A stretch of DNA of 64,000 bases, taken from positions 303,258 to 367,257 of the forward strand of contig JAAOMT010000503.1 of assembly GCA_016748015.1 (NCBI GenBank), in the 5' to 3' direction. Below the pieces are notes generated by a model. The model had not been told where the DNA came from. It saw only the letters and a list, made by a program, of their open reading frames with translations, and ran no database searches. Position numbers and translations under genes: made by a program. Below are positions 49,500-59,086 of the stretch, in pieces (the first letter of the stretch is position 1; each line of letters begins with the position of its first letter). The DNA comes from Geosiphon pyriformis. Its lineage: Eukaryota > Glomeromycota > Glomeromycetes > Archaeosporales > Geosiphonaceae.

Positions 49500-50379
49500 A
49501 TTTCTTCCTTTTTAATATTGAGCTCTGTCAAAATCTTTGTTTTAAATTAATTCCAATACTTCTTTTTCAAGTATTGTTTGTTCAACTCTGTTTCTCACAT
49601 CTTCTACTTGTGTATTGTTCATTCTTTCCTATTGGTTAATAGTTATGGTTTCTATGTTAGAGTATAACAGTATTTCTGGATAGTTTCAAAATATGTTGTG
49701 TAGTTGGTACATTGTTTTAACATGTAGTGTTGAATTCGTTTTCTTTCCGATAAATTCTTTAATTTGTTGTATTATGTCTTGGTTGAATATTCTCTTGGAT
49801 TTGTTGGTATATAACTCCTGAATATTCAACTTTCGACTTAACTGGTAGTAACAGTATGATATTAGAAGTTGTTCTGTTTATTGCTTCTAATTCTCTTTTG
49901 TAAGTTCTTTTGTTGGTGCCATAATTATTTTCCCAAAAATGTTCTTTACTTTTTCTATTATATTATCTGATCAGTTTTTATCATTTTTTGGTAATCACTG
50001 ATATGGGGTGTTTTTTGTCTTTTTTTTGGTGTTTTGATAGCAAATTGTTTGGTTGTTAATGATAATTTCCATGTCTAACAGTTGTTAACTTAAGGCCTGG
50101 AACAGTTGTTGAGCTATAGTGTGAATATAATCTGGTATTTTCATTTTTTTAGTTGCTTTTGTCGCGTGTATTGTGCCTTTATATACTCTTTTGGGTTGTT
50201 TGATTTGATGTGTTTGGTTCAATAACTATGATTGGTTCCAAATTTCATAGAATCTCATCTGGTTGAACTAGTATTCTTTGTACTCCTAGTTGTGGAATGT
50301 TATTGGTGGAAGATGATGCTATCTGGTAATATGGTTTCAGTCAATTACCATATGTTGCTTTGGCTAAAATTTTGTTGTC
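49500..50379 (-). pseudogene. Element A post-integrase ORF remnant
   Basis: Broken reading frame between integrase and 3' LTR. Its end (IIQQIKEFIGKKTNST, then NTQVEDVRNRVEQTIL and FDRAQY) aligns with the intact last ORF of element B (51,996-51,745) and the end of D. No known domain. Confidence 0.5.
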
Positions 50380-50849
50380 CTATCTTAATTTATAAGCTCC
50401 ATTTCCAAGAATTTTTTCTATGTAAAATGGTCCATCCCATTTGGGGTCAAATTTTCCACTCCATTGTTTTTCTGCTTTGGTATGATATAAAAGTACTTTG
50501 TCTTCAATCTTGAATTCAATTGGTTTATCTAGTAGTTGGTTATTGTGTCTTTTTTTTTGTCTTTCTTGTGACTTCTGGATGTTATTAGCTGTTCTTTGCT
50601 GTTTATTTTCTAATGTTTTCATTAAGTCATATGTTCTTCTTAGCAACATTTCCTGAAAATTATCTTTGGTTATTGGTTCTATTGGGTAAGTGTTGATTTT
50701 TATCTTAATTGGTAATGTTGCTGTTCTACCATATACTAATTCAAATGGTGTTGCTTGTGTAGTGTCTTGTTTCATTGTCCAATAAGCAAATAATACTGAT
50801 GGTATGAACAAATCCCATTTGTCTTGGTTTTCTTGACTGATTTTGGTAA
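50380..50849 (-). pseudogene. Element A integrase, C-terminal part (downstream of B)
   Basis: Open stretch continuing the integrase after the B insertion: ITKISQENQDKWDLFIPSVL, FAYWTMKQDTTQATPFELVYG, and the C-terminal DKVLLYHTKAEKQW with FDPKWDGPFYIEKILGNGAYKL. Equivalent to 14,030-14,520 of D, but less mutated. Confidence 0.8.
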
Positions 50850-51731
50850 TGTTACAGGTGATTATTTCTGTTGTTGTATTGAATAACAAACCCATAACTT
50901 GGTGCTCAAAAGCTATTGCTGTTGATAATGTTCTGAAGATTTTGTATTTAAAGATTTTGTATTTGAAGGTTTTGGTTGAGTCCTTTGTATAACGGACAGA
51001 GATTCAATAGTGTTGATAGTAGATGTATCTTTCCAAGAGTTTTCCCAATTTCTTTCTCAACATGATGGCCGGATTTAGTCTGGCAGTCGTGCTTTTCTGG
51101 TAAGCTATCTGATAATATATAAAATCCTACCCTTATTTCTGGGTCTTTTACCAGGCTATCCTTGACATCAATAACTCAGCGCTTAATTCTTTTACTCAAT
51201 TAGTAAACAACAAAAGAAAATAAAATAAAATAAAGAAAAATAAAAGAAAATAAAGAAAGAAAAGAAATAAGCCCAGATGGTATGGCAGATTAGTATTCCG
51301 TCAATAGCCATGATCAAGAGCTATTGTTCCAGTGTGGTTAAGTATCAATTACTATCAACATAAAGAATTGATAGTGAGGAGTGGATTGAGATATGAAATA
51401 ATTATTTATTTAATGATTGTGTTTCTAGGCTAAGAATTCTATGGTATCGATTCTGTCTTTTCTGTTTTTAATGCTACTGCTATATATACATAATTGAGAT
51501 TCTTCAATTCCTCAATTCTTCATGACAGGAATCCTAGAATTCCTGGAATCCTGCAATTTCTTTGAGAAAAATTCTGGAAATCTGGAATCCTGTAATTTCT
51601 CGTCGGAGAATCTTGAAATTTTTGGAATCCTGCAATTCCTGAAAGGAATCCTGGAATTCCACATTTATTATGCCTACTTCTGATTGGCTAATAATTAGAC
51701 TAATATATTTCCTATATTTCTATGAGTAACA
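50850..51731 (-). repeat. 3' LTR of element B
   Basis: 882-bp LTR, partner of 53,887-54,752. TATATATA at about 51,481-51,488. Upstream of it on the minus strand is a tandem GGAATCCTGGAATTCC-type repeat (about 51,520-51,662). Differences between the two LTRs that I inspected are nearly all transitions, for example CGGAC versus CAGAC. Confidence 0.9.
51520..51662 (-). repeat. GGAATCCTGGAATTCC minisatellite in B LTR
   Basis: Degenerate tandem units containing the palindromic words GGAATTCC and CAGGAATTC-like variants. Also present at about 54,530-54,680 in the other LTR. It sits upstream of the TATA box, as in the other LTR families. Confidence 0.75.
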
Positions 51732-51744
51732 TTATTTTCTCCTT

Positions 51745-52030
51745 TTAATATTGAGCTCTGTCAAAATTCAACTCATGTAATTCCCCCTCTTGAAGTATTT
51801 TCTGGATTTCATTTTTGAGAATTACTTGTGTTATTTGGGTCTGTAATTCTTCAAATTGAGCATTAGTGATTTTTCCCAATTGATTACTGGTAATCATATT
51901 CATTGCTTTGTTGCGCAATATTTCTGGTCTATCCTGAAATGCTGTATGTATTCGGTAGATGGCTTGGGCTTGTGTAGATAAGTTGTTCTTTCCCACAAAA
52001 TGTTCTAATTGTTGTAGTATTCTTGTGCAA
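51745..52030 (-). CDS. Element B last ORF (post-integrase domain, partial)
   Basis: Open frame to 51,745 that runs up into the viral segment without a clear start of its own. An in-frame GTG lies at 51,996, and homology to the equivalent ends of A and D begins a little further upstream, at about 52,025 (LQQLEHFVGKNN). Contains ITNAQFEELQTQITQVIL and ends NFDRAQY. It is uninterrupted, unlike the A copy. Function unknown. It marks the 3' junction between retroelement and captured sequence. Confidence 0.55.
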
Positions 52031-52436
52031 CATCTAATTGCGTAGCAGGTTGCGTGTAATCGTCATAATCAAATGTGATAAATGCATTACTTGATGTATT
52101 CGTATTAATAATTGGTATATATCGTATTTGTAAACTCATAAAATTATATTTATCATAAATGTCAGCTAGACCCCCGACCCAAGAAATTATAGCAGGATGT
52201 AACATAAGAGCTGTAGCAATAAACACACTCTGTTGGGATGCAATAAATCTATCAATGACAGCTGTTTTATCTATTATAATACTGGTTTTGTTTGCTAACT
52301 GGAAACGTACACCACGAGAAACTGGTGTATTAACTGTCTGATTTCTTAAATGCATTGGAAGATATGTAAAATTAGAACCACCTCTCACCAAACTGTGTGG
52401 AACTGTTTGAGGACAAACTTGATATCGAACTCCCAC
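52005..52436 (-). CDS. Capsid S-domain fragment of a tombus-/sobemo-like RNA virus, captured in element B
   Basis: Open frame of 143 codons, no stops. From about residue 85 the sequence has the hallmarks of the shell (jelly-roll) domain of small icosahedral plus-strand RNA virus coat proteins: HPAIISWVGG, then IYDKYNF, then the strand-turn-strand IRYIPI...NTNTSS followed by FITFDYDD and a Pro four residues on. This closely approaches the classical S-region signature (aromatic-x-Pro, small turn, aromatic-x2-Asp, Pro). Known family role: assembly of the capsid shell. The frame stops shortly after the FDYDD strand, so the second half of the S domain and any P domain are absent. There is no AUG at the beginning: a TAA precedes a GTG at 52,436, and the frame overlaps 52,372-52,851 by 65 nt. 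Host range of the source virus cannot be told; a fungal virus is plausible. Confidence 0.75.
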   Translation of the reverse strand: MGVRYQVCPQTVPHSLVRGGSNFTYLPMHLRNQTVNTPVSRGVRFQLANKTSIIIDKTAVIDRFIASQQSVFIATALMLHPAIISWVGGLADIYDKYNFMSLQIRYIPIINTNTSSNAFITFDYDDYTQPATQLDVAQEYYNN

Positions 52437-52851
52437 TTAAACTGAAGCATATTGAATGTGCTGGGGTAAATTGATTGAACGTAAAACTCTGACCGAACAC
52501 ATGTTTTGTGAAATTACAACTGCTGCAGCATTGTTTTGCCTGTGCGTATGTTTTCAATTCGATCTTGTATTCATGGTAAACACAGTGTTTCATGAAGCCA
52601 TCTTTTACCTCAAATTGACAATCGGCTGGACTTACGTTCAAACCAAAATGTTCATATAGAACCAAATTTGCTTTGATCAAATTCACGAGCTTGTTGTACA
52701 CTTTGTTATATCTTCGTAACTCTGTAGCATACTCAAAAATATCTTCAATATTTTCATCATGTAAAGTGAAGAAATGTTCTCTAAAGTTTTTGAATACAGT
52801 AACTTGTGTTTGGGCTGTTACAAATTTTTCTACTGTTGTGATTTTTTTCAA
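52372..52851 (-). CDS. Unidentified ORF in the captured segment of element B (possibly viral)
   Basis: Intact 159-codon frame starting with AUG, directly upstream of and overlapping the capsid-like frame by 65 nt in a different frame. It has no counterpart in elements A or D at this position. The N-terminal two thirds look globular and helical (NIEDIFEYATELRRYNKVYNK), with cysteines HCVYHEY and QCCSSCNF, and the C-terminus is Ser-rich (SGSSISSLSSNSS). I do not recognise the family. Small RNA viruses often have the coat frame overlapping the end of the preceding frame, so this could be the upstream viral protein; it may also be a separate host mRNA fragment. Confidence 0.5.
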   Translation of the reverse strand: MKKITTVEKFVTAQTQVTVFKNFREHFFTLHDENIEDIFEYATELRRYNKVYNKLVNLIKANLVLYEHFGLNVSPADCQFEVKDGFMKHCVYHEYKIELKTYAQAKQCCSSCNFTKHVFGQSFTFNQFTPAHSICFSLSGSSISSLSSNSSTQFGERWF

Positions 52852-53227
52852 AAACTCAGTGCAGACTATTTGAAAAGTGTGTTGTTGTTGTTGTTTGTTG
52901 GGGTGGTAGCTGAAGTGGCTGCTGTATGGGTTTGGCTATAAGATTAATCGGCAGTTGATCAATGATGATTACTGGAGGTAAGTTTTGCTGATTAATTAAT
53001 TTGGGGTTTTGATTTCTTTGATTTGGCGGCATTTGAATATTTGGAGTTTCAATTTCCAGATTTTCTAACTGTTGCTGAGTTTGAATGTTCAGGATTTCAA
53101 CTTCCGTGTTTTCAGTGATTGGATGCTAGTAAGTGAATTCTTAATCCTCTAATTCTTCTTCCTCCTTTTCTGATTCTGCTGCTTCCCACGGATCAGAGAT
53201 TCCGAAATCTGGTGGAGGCAATGGTGA
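52852..53227 (-). pseudogene. Element B Gln/Pro-rich linker after leader ORF
   Basis: Minus-strand reading has LPPVIIIDQLPINL, QQPLQLPPQQ and a run of Thr, equivalent to the linker between leader ORF and gag of element A (about 61,140-60,743). The similarity stops at the Thr/CAA-rich stretch (about 52,880-52,895), which is the 5' junction with the captured sequence. Contains two stops. Confidence 0.5.
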
Positions 53228-53824
53228 TCAAAGTCCTGATGGGGTTGATGATCGCGAATTAAATCTCTCAAAGTATTCGCTGTATGGTCCTAACAATTCT
53301 GTTTTCCTTTGTCTACTTTGGAATGAGAATCGTCCAAATGTTAATGTCACAGTTGATGGGAATGCATCAGTTGATGATATGTTGATGGCACTTCCAGGTG
53401 TATAGTGGTATAATAAGTTACTTGGGGATTCAACTCTGTTTTTCTTCCAAGCAGGTGACTGTGTTTTTCGGGGTGTTACTGCTGGTGTTTGTAATTTTCT
53501 CTTGCCTTTACTAGTGTATGTAATTGGATATCTTTGTTGAGTGTGGTGTTTAATTTCTTTGTTGATCTCAGTGATGATGGATGCAAAATTATGGTTTGTT
53601 GGTAGGTTGGTGTTTTGAATTAATTCCTTATAGAAAGTTTCTCTTGCTGATTCAGTATTCACTGGTGTTCCTAATAAAGAGGAAATCTTTTTGTTGACAT
53701 AAAAATTGAAGGCTGATTCGGCGGATATATGATTGTGGTTTAATCCCAAGTATTGACAATAGTGTTGAAATAAGGATTTTGTGAATCCTAAATGGTTTGC
53801 TCCTATAATTTCTGATTCTGCCAC
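53228..53824 (-). CDS. Element B leader ORF (N-terminal gag-like protein, 198 aa)
   Basis: Intact frame beginning MAESEIIGANHLGFTKSLF. It aligns along its first ~115 residues with the element A leader (61,736-61,389), and contains a helical region (HYCQYLGLNHNHISAESAFNF, TEINKEIKHH) and a basic, Ser/Thr-rich second half. No named domain. It is uninterrupted in B while the A copy breaks, which suggests B is the younger or less mutated element. Starts about 60 bp from the primer-binding site. Confidence 0.65.
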   Translation of the reverse strand: MAESEIIGANHLGFTKSLFQHYCQYLGLNHNHISAESAFNFYVNKKISSLLGTPVNTESARETFYKELIQNTNLPTNHNFASIITEINKEIKHHTQQRYPITYTSKGKRKLQTPAVTPRKTQSPAWKKNRVESPSNLLYHYTPGSAINISSTDAFPSTVTLTFGRFSFQSRQRKTELLGPYSEYFERFNSRSSTPSGL

Positions 53825-53886
53825 TTTTGGTTTGGTGTTGTCGGTGCTGGTTCTTTGTAGGATTATACTTCACAGGGAGCACCAAA

Positions 53887-54752
53887 TGTTACAGGTGATT
53901 ATTTCTGTTGTTGTATTGAATAACAAACTCATAGCTTGGTGCTCAAAAGCTATTGCCATTGATGATGTTCTGAAAGTTTTGTATTTGAAGGTTTTGTATC
54001 TGAAGGTTTTGGTTGAGTCCTTTATATAACAGACAGAGATTCAATAATGTCAATAGTAAATGTATCTTTCTAAGAGTTTTCCCAATTTTTTTCTCAGCAT
54101 GGTGGCCAAATTTAGTCTGGCAGTTGTGCTCTTCTAGTAAGCTATCCAATAATATATAAAATCCTACTCTTATTTTTGGGTCTTTTACCAGGCTATTCTT
54201 GACATCAATAACTTAGCGCTTAATCCTTTTACTCAATTAGTAAACAACAAAAGAAAATAAAATAAAGAAAATAAAGAAAGAAAAGAAATAAACCCAGGTG
54301 GTGTGACAGATTAGTATCCTGTTAATAGCAGTGATTAAGAGCTATTGTTCCAGTGTGGTTAAGTATCAATTACTATCAACATAAAGGGTTGATAGTAAGG
54401 AATGGATTGAGATATGAAATAATTATTTATTTGATGATTGCATTTCTAGACTAAGGATTCTGTGGTATCGATTCTGTCTTTTTTGTTTTTAATGCTACTG
54501 CTATATATACATAATTGAGATTCCTCAATTCCTCAATTCTTCATGACAGGAATCCTGGAATTCCTGGAATCCTGCAATTTCTTTGAGAGGAATCCTGGAA
54601 TTCTGAAATCCTGTAATTCTTCATCAGGGAATCCTGAAATTCCTGGAATTCTGCAATTCCTGAAAGGAATCCTGGAATTCCACATTTATTATGCCTACTT
54701 CTGATTGGCTAATAATTAGACTAATATATTTTCTATATTTCTATGAGTAACA
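53887..54752 (-). repeat. 5' LTR of element B
   Basis: 866-bp LTR with TGTTAC...GTAACA ends, TATATATA at 54,502-54,509 and the GGAATCCTGGAATTCC repeat at about 54,530-54,680. The adjacent internal sequence carries the primer-binding site. Confidence 0.9.
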
Positions 54753-56992
54753 GTGATTGCTTTACACAATGTTCTGTTAAATTTTTCAACTAGTCCATTG
54801 GTTTGTGGATAATATAGTAATGATAATGGTCTTTTGATTCCAAATCTCTGACTTAATTCTGCTAATGTTCTGTTTACAAAGTGAGTTCCTTGATCTGATA
54901 ATAGTTTTTTTGGACATCCATATCAACAGATCAAATCTTAATGAACGAATTCAGCAATGAATTCTGCATTTGTTCTTTAAATGGCTTTTGCTTCTGGCCA
55001 TTTAGTAAGATAATCCATAGCTACTACAATATATCTGTTGCCTCTGCTGGTAATTGTTAATGGTCTAACTAAGTCAATTCCAATGTGATCGAATGGTTGT
55101 CCCACTTTGATTGGTCTTAATGGTTCACTGGGTTTTGTTCCTCCTCTTTTCTGACAAGCATCACAATTTTAAACATATTAGATGATGTCTGAATACATTG
55201 ATAGCCAATAGTATCTTTTTCTGGTTTTTTCTATGGTTGTTTCTTTATGAAAATGTCCTGCTGTTGGGTCTAAGTGCATGTTGAATAATATTGTCTTTTT
55301 CTTTGGTTTTGTGATTACTCTGATTGGTTGATCTGGATTTCTTCTGTTCTTCTAATAAAGTATATTTTGATGATTGATAAAATATTTTGATTGTTGTTTA
55401 ATGTTCCTTTGTTCCTTTTGAGATAATTTCTCCTTGAACAGTTGGGTATTTATATAATGTTGTAGTTGTTGGTATTTTTGTATATTTATCTTTTGTTATA
55501 TTTTTGGTTTGAAATGTTTTTAGATTTGTCTTATTCATGATAGTCCATCAACATTTCCATTGTCTTTTCCCTTTTTATAATGTACTATATAATTAAATGG
55601 TGAAAGTTCTATTTTCTATCTGGCATAGCAATCATCTGCAAATTCTTGTTTTTGAATTGAAGTCAATCCTTTGTGATCAGTGTACACTTCAAACTTTTGG
55701 CTCAAGTATTCCTTCTATTTGATGACAGCCCAATAGATAGCTAAGTATTTTAGTGCTGGAGTTCTATAGTTCTTTTCAGCTGGACTTAAGCTTCTACTGG
55801 CATAAGCTACTGGATGTTTTTTTCTATTGGGTCTTTTCTGTGAAAGTACTGCTCTCAATGCTTGGCCTGATGTATCAGTAGTGATTATGAATAGTTTGCT
55901 GTAGTCTGAATACATCAATACTAGAGCTTAAATAAGCTTTCTTCTTAATATATCAAAAGCTTCTTGTTGAGTTTCTGTCCATTCATACTTCACATTTTTT
56001 GTTTGGAGTTGATGTAGTGGTTGAGCTATTTTAGAAAAGTCCTTAATAAAGTGGTGGTAGTATTCGGCAAATTCCAAGAATGCTCTTAATTCTGTAAGAT
56101 TATTTGGTACTGGAAAGTTCTTGACAATCTCAATTTTGTCTGGATCTGTTTTGATTCCATCTTTGCTCACTACATGTTCCAAAAACTCGAGTTCAGTTTT
56201 GCCAAAGAAGCAGTTATTGGTATTTAGTTTCAATTCTGCTTGTCTGAGTTTTTCAAATACTTGTTGGAGATGATGTAGATGGTTATCAAATGTCTTAAAA
56301 AATACATTTGTGTTGTCTAAGTATATGACTACTGATTTTCATAGTAATCTAGTATAGACAATTTCTATGAGTTGTTGGAATGTTGCTGAAGCATTCATCA
56401 AGCCAAATAGCATGATTTCAAATTCAAAATTCCCTTTTTTTGTCATGAATACAGTCTTTTCTTTGTCAGCTGAGTCCATGGCTACTTGCCAGTATTCACT
56501 ATCTAAATCTAGTGTTAAGAACCATTTATTTTCTCCAAAAGTGTCAAATAGTTCTTGGATCTTTGGAGTTGGATAGCTGTCTCTTTTGGTTACTCCATTT
56601 AATTTCTGATAATCTACATAAAAGCAAATTTTTCCATTTTTCTTCTAGACTAGTACCACTGGTGATGACTATGGACTCATCGATGGCTGAATTAGCCTAT
56701 TGTTAAGCATTTGGTTGATTTCTTGATGAATAATTTCATGGCTAGCTAGTAGTACTCTGTATGCTCTTTGTTTAATTGACATTGCATTTCCAGTTTTGAT
56801 CTGATGTTAGATGATATTGATATGGCCAAATTTATTTTTGCTCACAAAGATGTTATTGAAATTGTTGAGTAACATCTTTAATTGCATCTGTTGGAGTGAG
56901 TCTAGATTTCCCATGTTTATCTGTTCCAACTGCTCTGGTTGAAGCAGATAACATTCACTTCGTTCGTAAATAGTCTGTAATGTAATGTCCAT
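54753..56992 (-). pseudogene. Element A RT, RNase H and integrase core
   Basis: Read right to left. RT: INQMLNNRLIQPSMSP, KKNGKICFYVDYQKLNGV, FLTLDLDSEYWQVAMDS, FEIMLFGLMNASATFQQL, the catalytic box YLDN (YLDD expected), then FLEHVVSKDGIKTDPDKIEI. RNase H (55,918-55,540): LFIITTDTSGQALRAVLS, RSLSPAEKNYRTPALKYLAIYW, VYTDHKGL. Integrase zinc finger ends NCDACQK. The core keeps the triad: D in IGIDLV, D in LLSDQGTHF, E in GLVEKFNRTL. The core is cut at 54,752 by element B. Stops and frameshifts occur, so it is a pseudogene although the integrase active site survives. Confidence 0.85.
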
Positions 56993-57054
56993 ATATTTGC
57001 AAAGTTGTGGAAAATCTGGAATGTGGTTTGGTGGTTAATTCTCAACTTGAGTGG

Positions 57055-58089
57055 TTAAATATTCAATGATAGTTCTCTTTGGTATTTTGATGACCTTTTC
57101 AGTTGTGTTATAGATGGGAATTTTGATGTTTTGGGGCTGTTGGCTGAGATGTAGAAATTGGTGAGTCCAATCTCTCCTGATTCACAAATGGTGGCTTCTG
57201 CTTCAAACAATTGAGCTTGATCTTTTACTTCTCTTTTTATGACTAACATATACTGGTCATATGGTGGAATAGAAATTAATTGATAGGTTGAGATAATTTT
57301 TCTTTTGTCAACAATTTCTTTCTCTGCCATATTAACTGGTATATCTATTTTACTCATTGATCTGAATCTCTGTATTCCTCTAGCTGTAATCCTTAATTTT
57401 TCCCTGTTTCCCACTAACACTAACTGCATTATTTTCACCAAAGGTAGGAATATTGCCTGTGTTATCTTTTCATTTGGATCTATGATATATGTTTTTTCTG
57501 AGTCATTTTGTAGCATAGCAATAATATTTCTTATGTATTCTGTGTTAATTATTCCTCCTCTGATGTTGATTCCTTTTTTTGCTAAACTACTTCTGGATAT
57601 TAATTGAACCATTGTTGCTGGAATTTCCAGTACTATTTTCAGATCAATGCAAGTATGCAAGTGAGATTCCAATTTGATAGGATCTTTCTCTGGATATCTC
57701 AGATCAAATCCTGCATCAGTATCATGCACACATTCAGGCATAATATCTTCATTATTATCACTGAACCATTTCAGTTCTTGCTCCTTGGTAAGATTAGGGA
57801 GAGTGATATATGTTTCAGAGTTTGAATCAGAATCCGAATCATTGTTATTTTTATTGCTGTTTTGAGTGGAGCTAGAACTGGTGTTTTCATCGTCATCATT
57901 GTCAGAGTTTGAGTTAGGATTGAAAATTGATTCCGATTCTGATGCACAGTTGCTCATTAGTTCATCTTCTTCTGGGATTATGTAGATTATACGTGGTGGT
58001 GGATTGTAAATGAGGTCACACTTATTACAATACTTGAAGTCACATGGGATCAAACAGTGGTCACATAATTGGGTGTTTATTTCTTCCAA
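57055..58089 (-). CDS. Element A dUTPase-containing ORF (344 aa)
   Basis: Long open frame between protease and RT. The N-terminus has CDHCLIPC and YCNKCDLIYNPPPR (paired cysteines, putative zinc ligands), followed by an acidic Ser/Asn-rich linker. The dUTPase domain spans about residues 118-250: HDTDAGFDLRYP (motif 1), SRSSLAKKGI (2), GGIINTEYIRNI (3), AQAIF/TQAIFLPLV (4) and RGIQRFRSMSK (5, where the canonical Gly-rich arm RGxGGFGS has lost Gly residues). Motif 2 and the motif 3 Tyr are in place, but the Asp expected in motif 3 is Asn. Reaction in the family: dUTP to dUMP and PPi. Activity here is doubtful. Same position as in element D. Confidence 0.8.
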   Translation of the reverse strand: MEEINTQLCDHCLIPCDFKYCNKCDLIYNPPPRIIYIIPEEDELMSNCASESESIFNPNSNSDNDDDENTSSSSTQNSNKNNNDSDSDSNSETYITLPNLTKEQELKWFSDNNEDIMPECVHDTDAGFDLRYPEKDPIKLESHLHTCIDLKIVLEIPATMVQLISRSSLAKKGINIRGGIINTEYIRNIIAMLQNDSEKTYIIDPNEKITQAIFLPLVKIMQLVLVGNREKLRITARGIQRFRSMSKIDIPVNMAEKEIVDKRKIISTYQLISIPPYDQYMLVIKREVKDQAQLFEAEATICESGEIGLTNFYISANSPKTSKFPSITQLKRSSKYQRELSLNI

Positions 58090-58239
58090 ACATTGTTCCT
58101 GTTCTTCTCTGGTGAGTGTTAATTGTTAGTAATGTTCATGGAATTCCTCTGGATTATCTTTGATGTTGCCAAAGACATCAAAAGTTTGGATGTATTCAGA
58201 TTCAAGAAGTAATAAAGGGTTGTTTTTGATTTCTAGTAG

Positions 58240-59040
58240 TTTACTGGTTGTCACACTTTCTGCTTTCGCATATGCCATTTTCCAGAGTTTATGTTTGTTG
58301 TAGGGATATTTTTTTAATTGTCACAACACTCTTTTTCAGGCATCATTGATTGGTATGCCTTTGCGTACCCAATCGTTGATTAGGATTGTATATTGGCACA
58401 TTTCATCGCATGTTTTTCCTCATTCAGAAATGTTGTTTCACATTTTTTTGTCTGGAAGAGTTTTTTTACAAGTTAAACATGGTGTATTATCCCATTTTCT
58501 CACTTGTTTTGGCCTTTTAAAACATTTAACGAGACATGCATGGCAATAAAACTTAGTTGCCATCTGGTATTCTTTGTCATCACCACAGCATGCACCCATT
58601 AAAAACAATTTCTTGCTGCAATCAGCACATATAAGCTTTGGTCGACAATAATTTGGTTGTGGTAGTGCATAAGTATATGCATGGTGAATGGTGATTGGTG
58701 TTGGAATTTTTTTGTTCTCTTTCTTTTTTCCTTTGTGGTTATCCTCTTCCCACTCCCAGGTTGTTGGTAGTTCATTTTGATTATTGTCAGTTCCCTAGGC
58801 TTGATCTGAATTCCAGGTAAGTTCTTTTGTTTGTTTTCTTTTTTCTTTATTGTCCCAGGATAGTATTGGTGGTAATTTGTTGTGGTTATTTTCATTGGCC
58901 CAGGAAACTTGATAGGCTTCCCAGGTAGGTTTTTCCTTTTCTTTTTCCAATTTGATAAGTGGAGCTGATGGCATGGTGATGGGATTTGAAATGGCCACAC
59001 GTGGCTAGTATGCATGTGTGTCGTCCGTTCTGGCTAAGCT
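58240..59040 (-). pseudogene. Element A cysteine-rich module and linker
   Basis: Minus-strand reading around 58,640-58,380 shows CADCSKKLFLMGACCGDD, then FYCHACLVKCFK and NTPCLTCKK, matching D at 10,260-10,440. Upstream (59,015-58,650) the frame is a Lys/Asn/Pro-rich repeat-like linker with three ~45-residue units containing WEAYQVSWANENN/WDNKEKRKQ/TWNSDQA. Broken by stops. Putative zinc-binding; no named family. Confidence 0.5.
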
Positions 59041-59086
59041 AGAGCTCTTAGGTGTTTTAGTCAAGTGTCACATTGATTTTGAACAG

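Larger units (their letters stand above)
50850..54752 (-). mobile_element. Element B: short LTR element carrying RNA-virus capsid sequence
   Basis: 3.9-kb LTR element inserted into the integrase of A. LTRs are 53,887-54,752 (5') and 50,850-51,731 (3'), both TGTTAC...GTAACA. Flanks on the minus strand are TCAC and TTAC, a 4-bp duplication with one mismatch; removing B restores the A integrase (CKAIT to KISQ). The primer-binding site TTTGGTGCTCCCTGTGAAG follows the 5' LTR. It contains only the family's leader ORF, a Gln/Pro-rich linker, about 860 bp of foreign sequence with two overlapping frames (one a viral coat S-domain fragment), and the family's last ORF. It lacks gag core, protease, RT and integrase, so it would need another element to move. 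Confidence 0.88.

Noticed and set aside
52005-52436. Reading the capsid-like frame as retroviral envelope or gag
   Set aside because: No signal peptide, membrane segment or gag features; the motif set fits an icosahedral RNA virus coat S domain, and A and D lack it.
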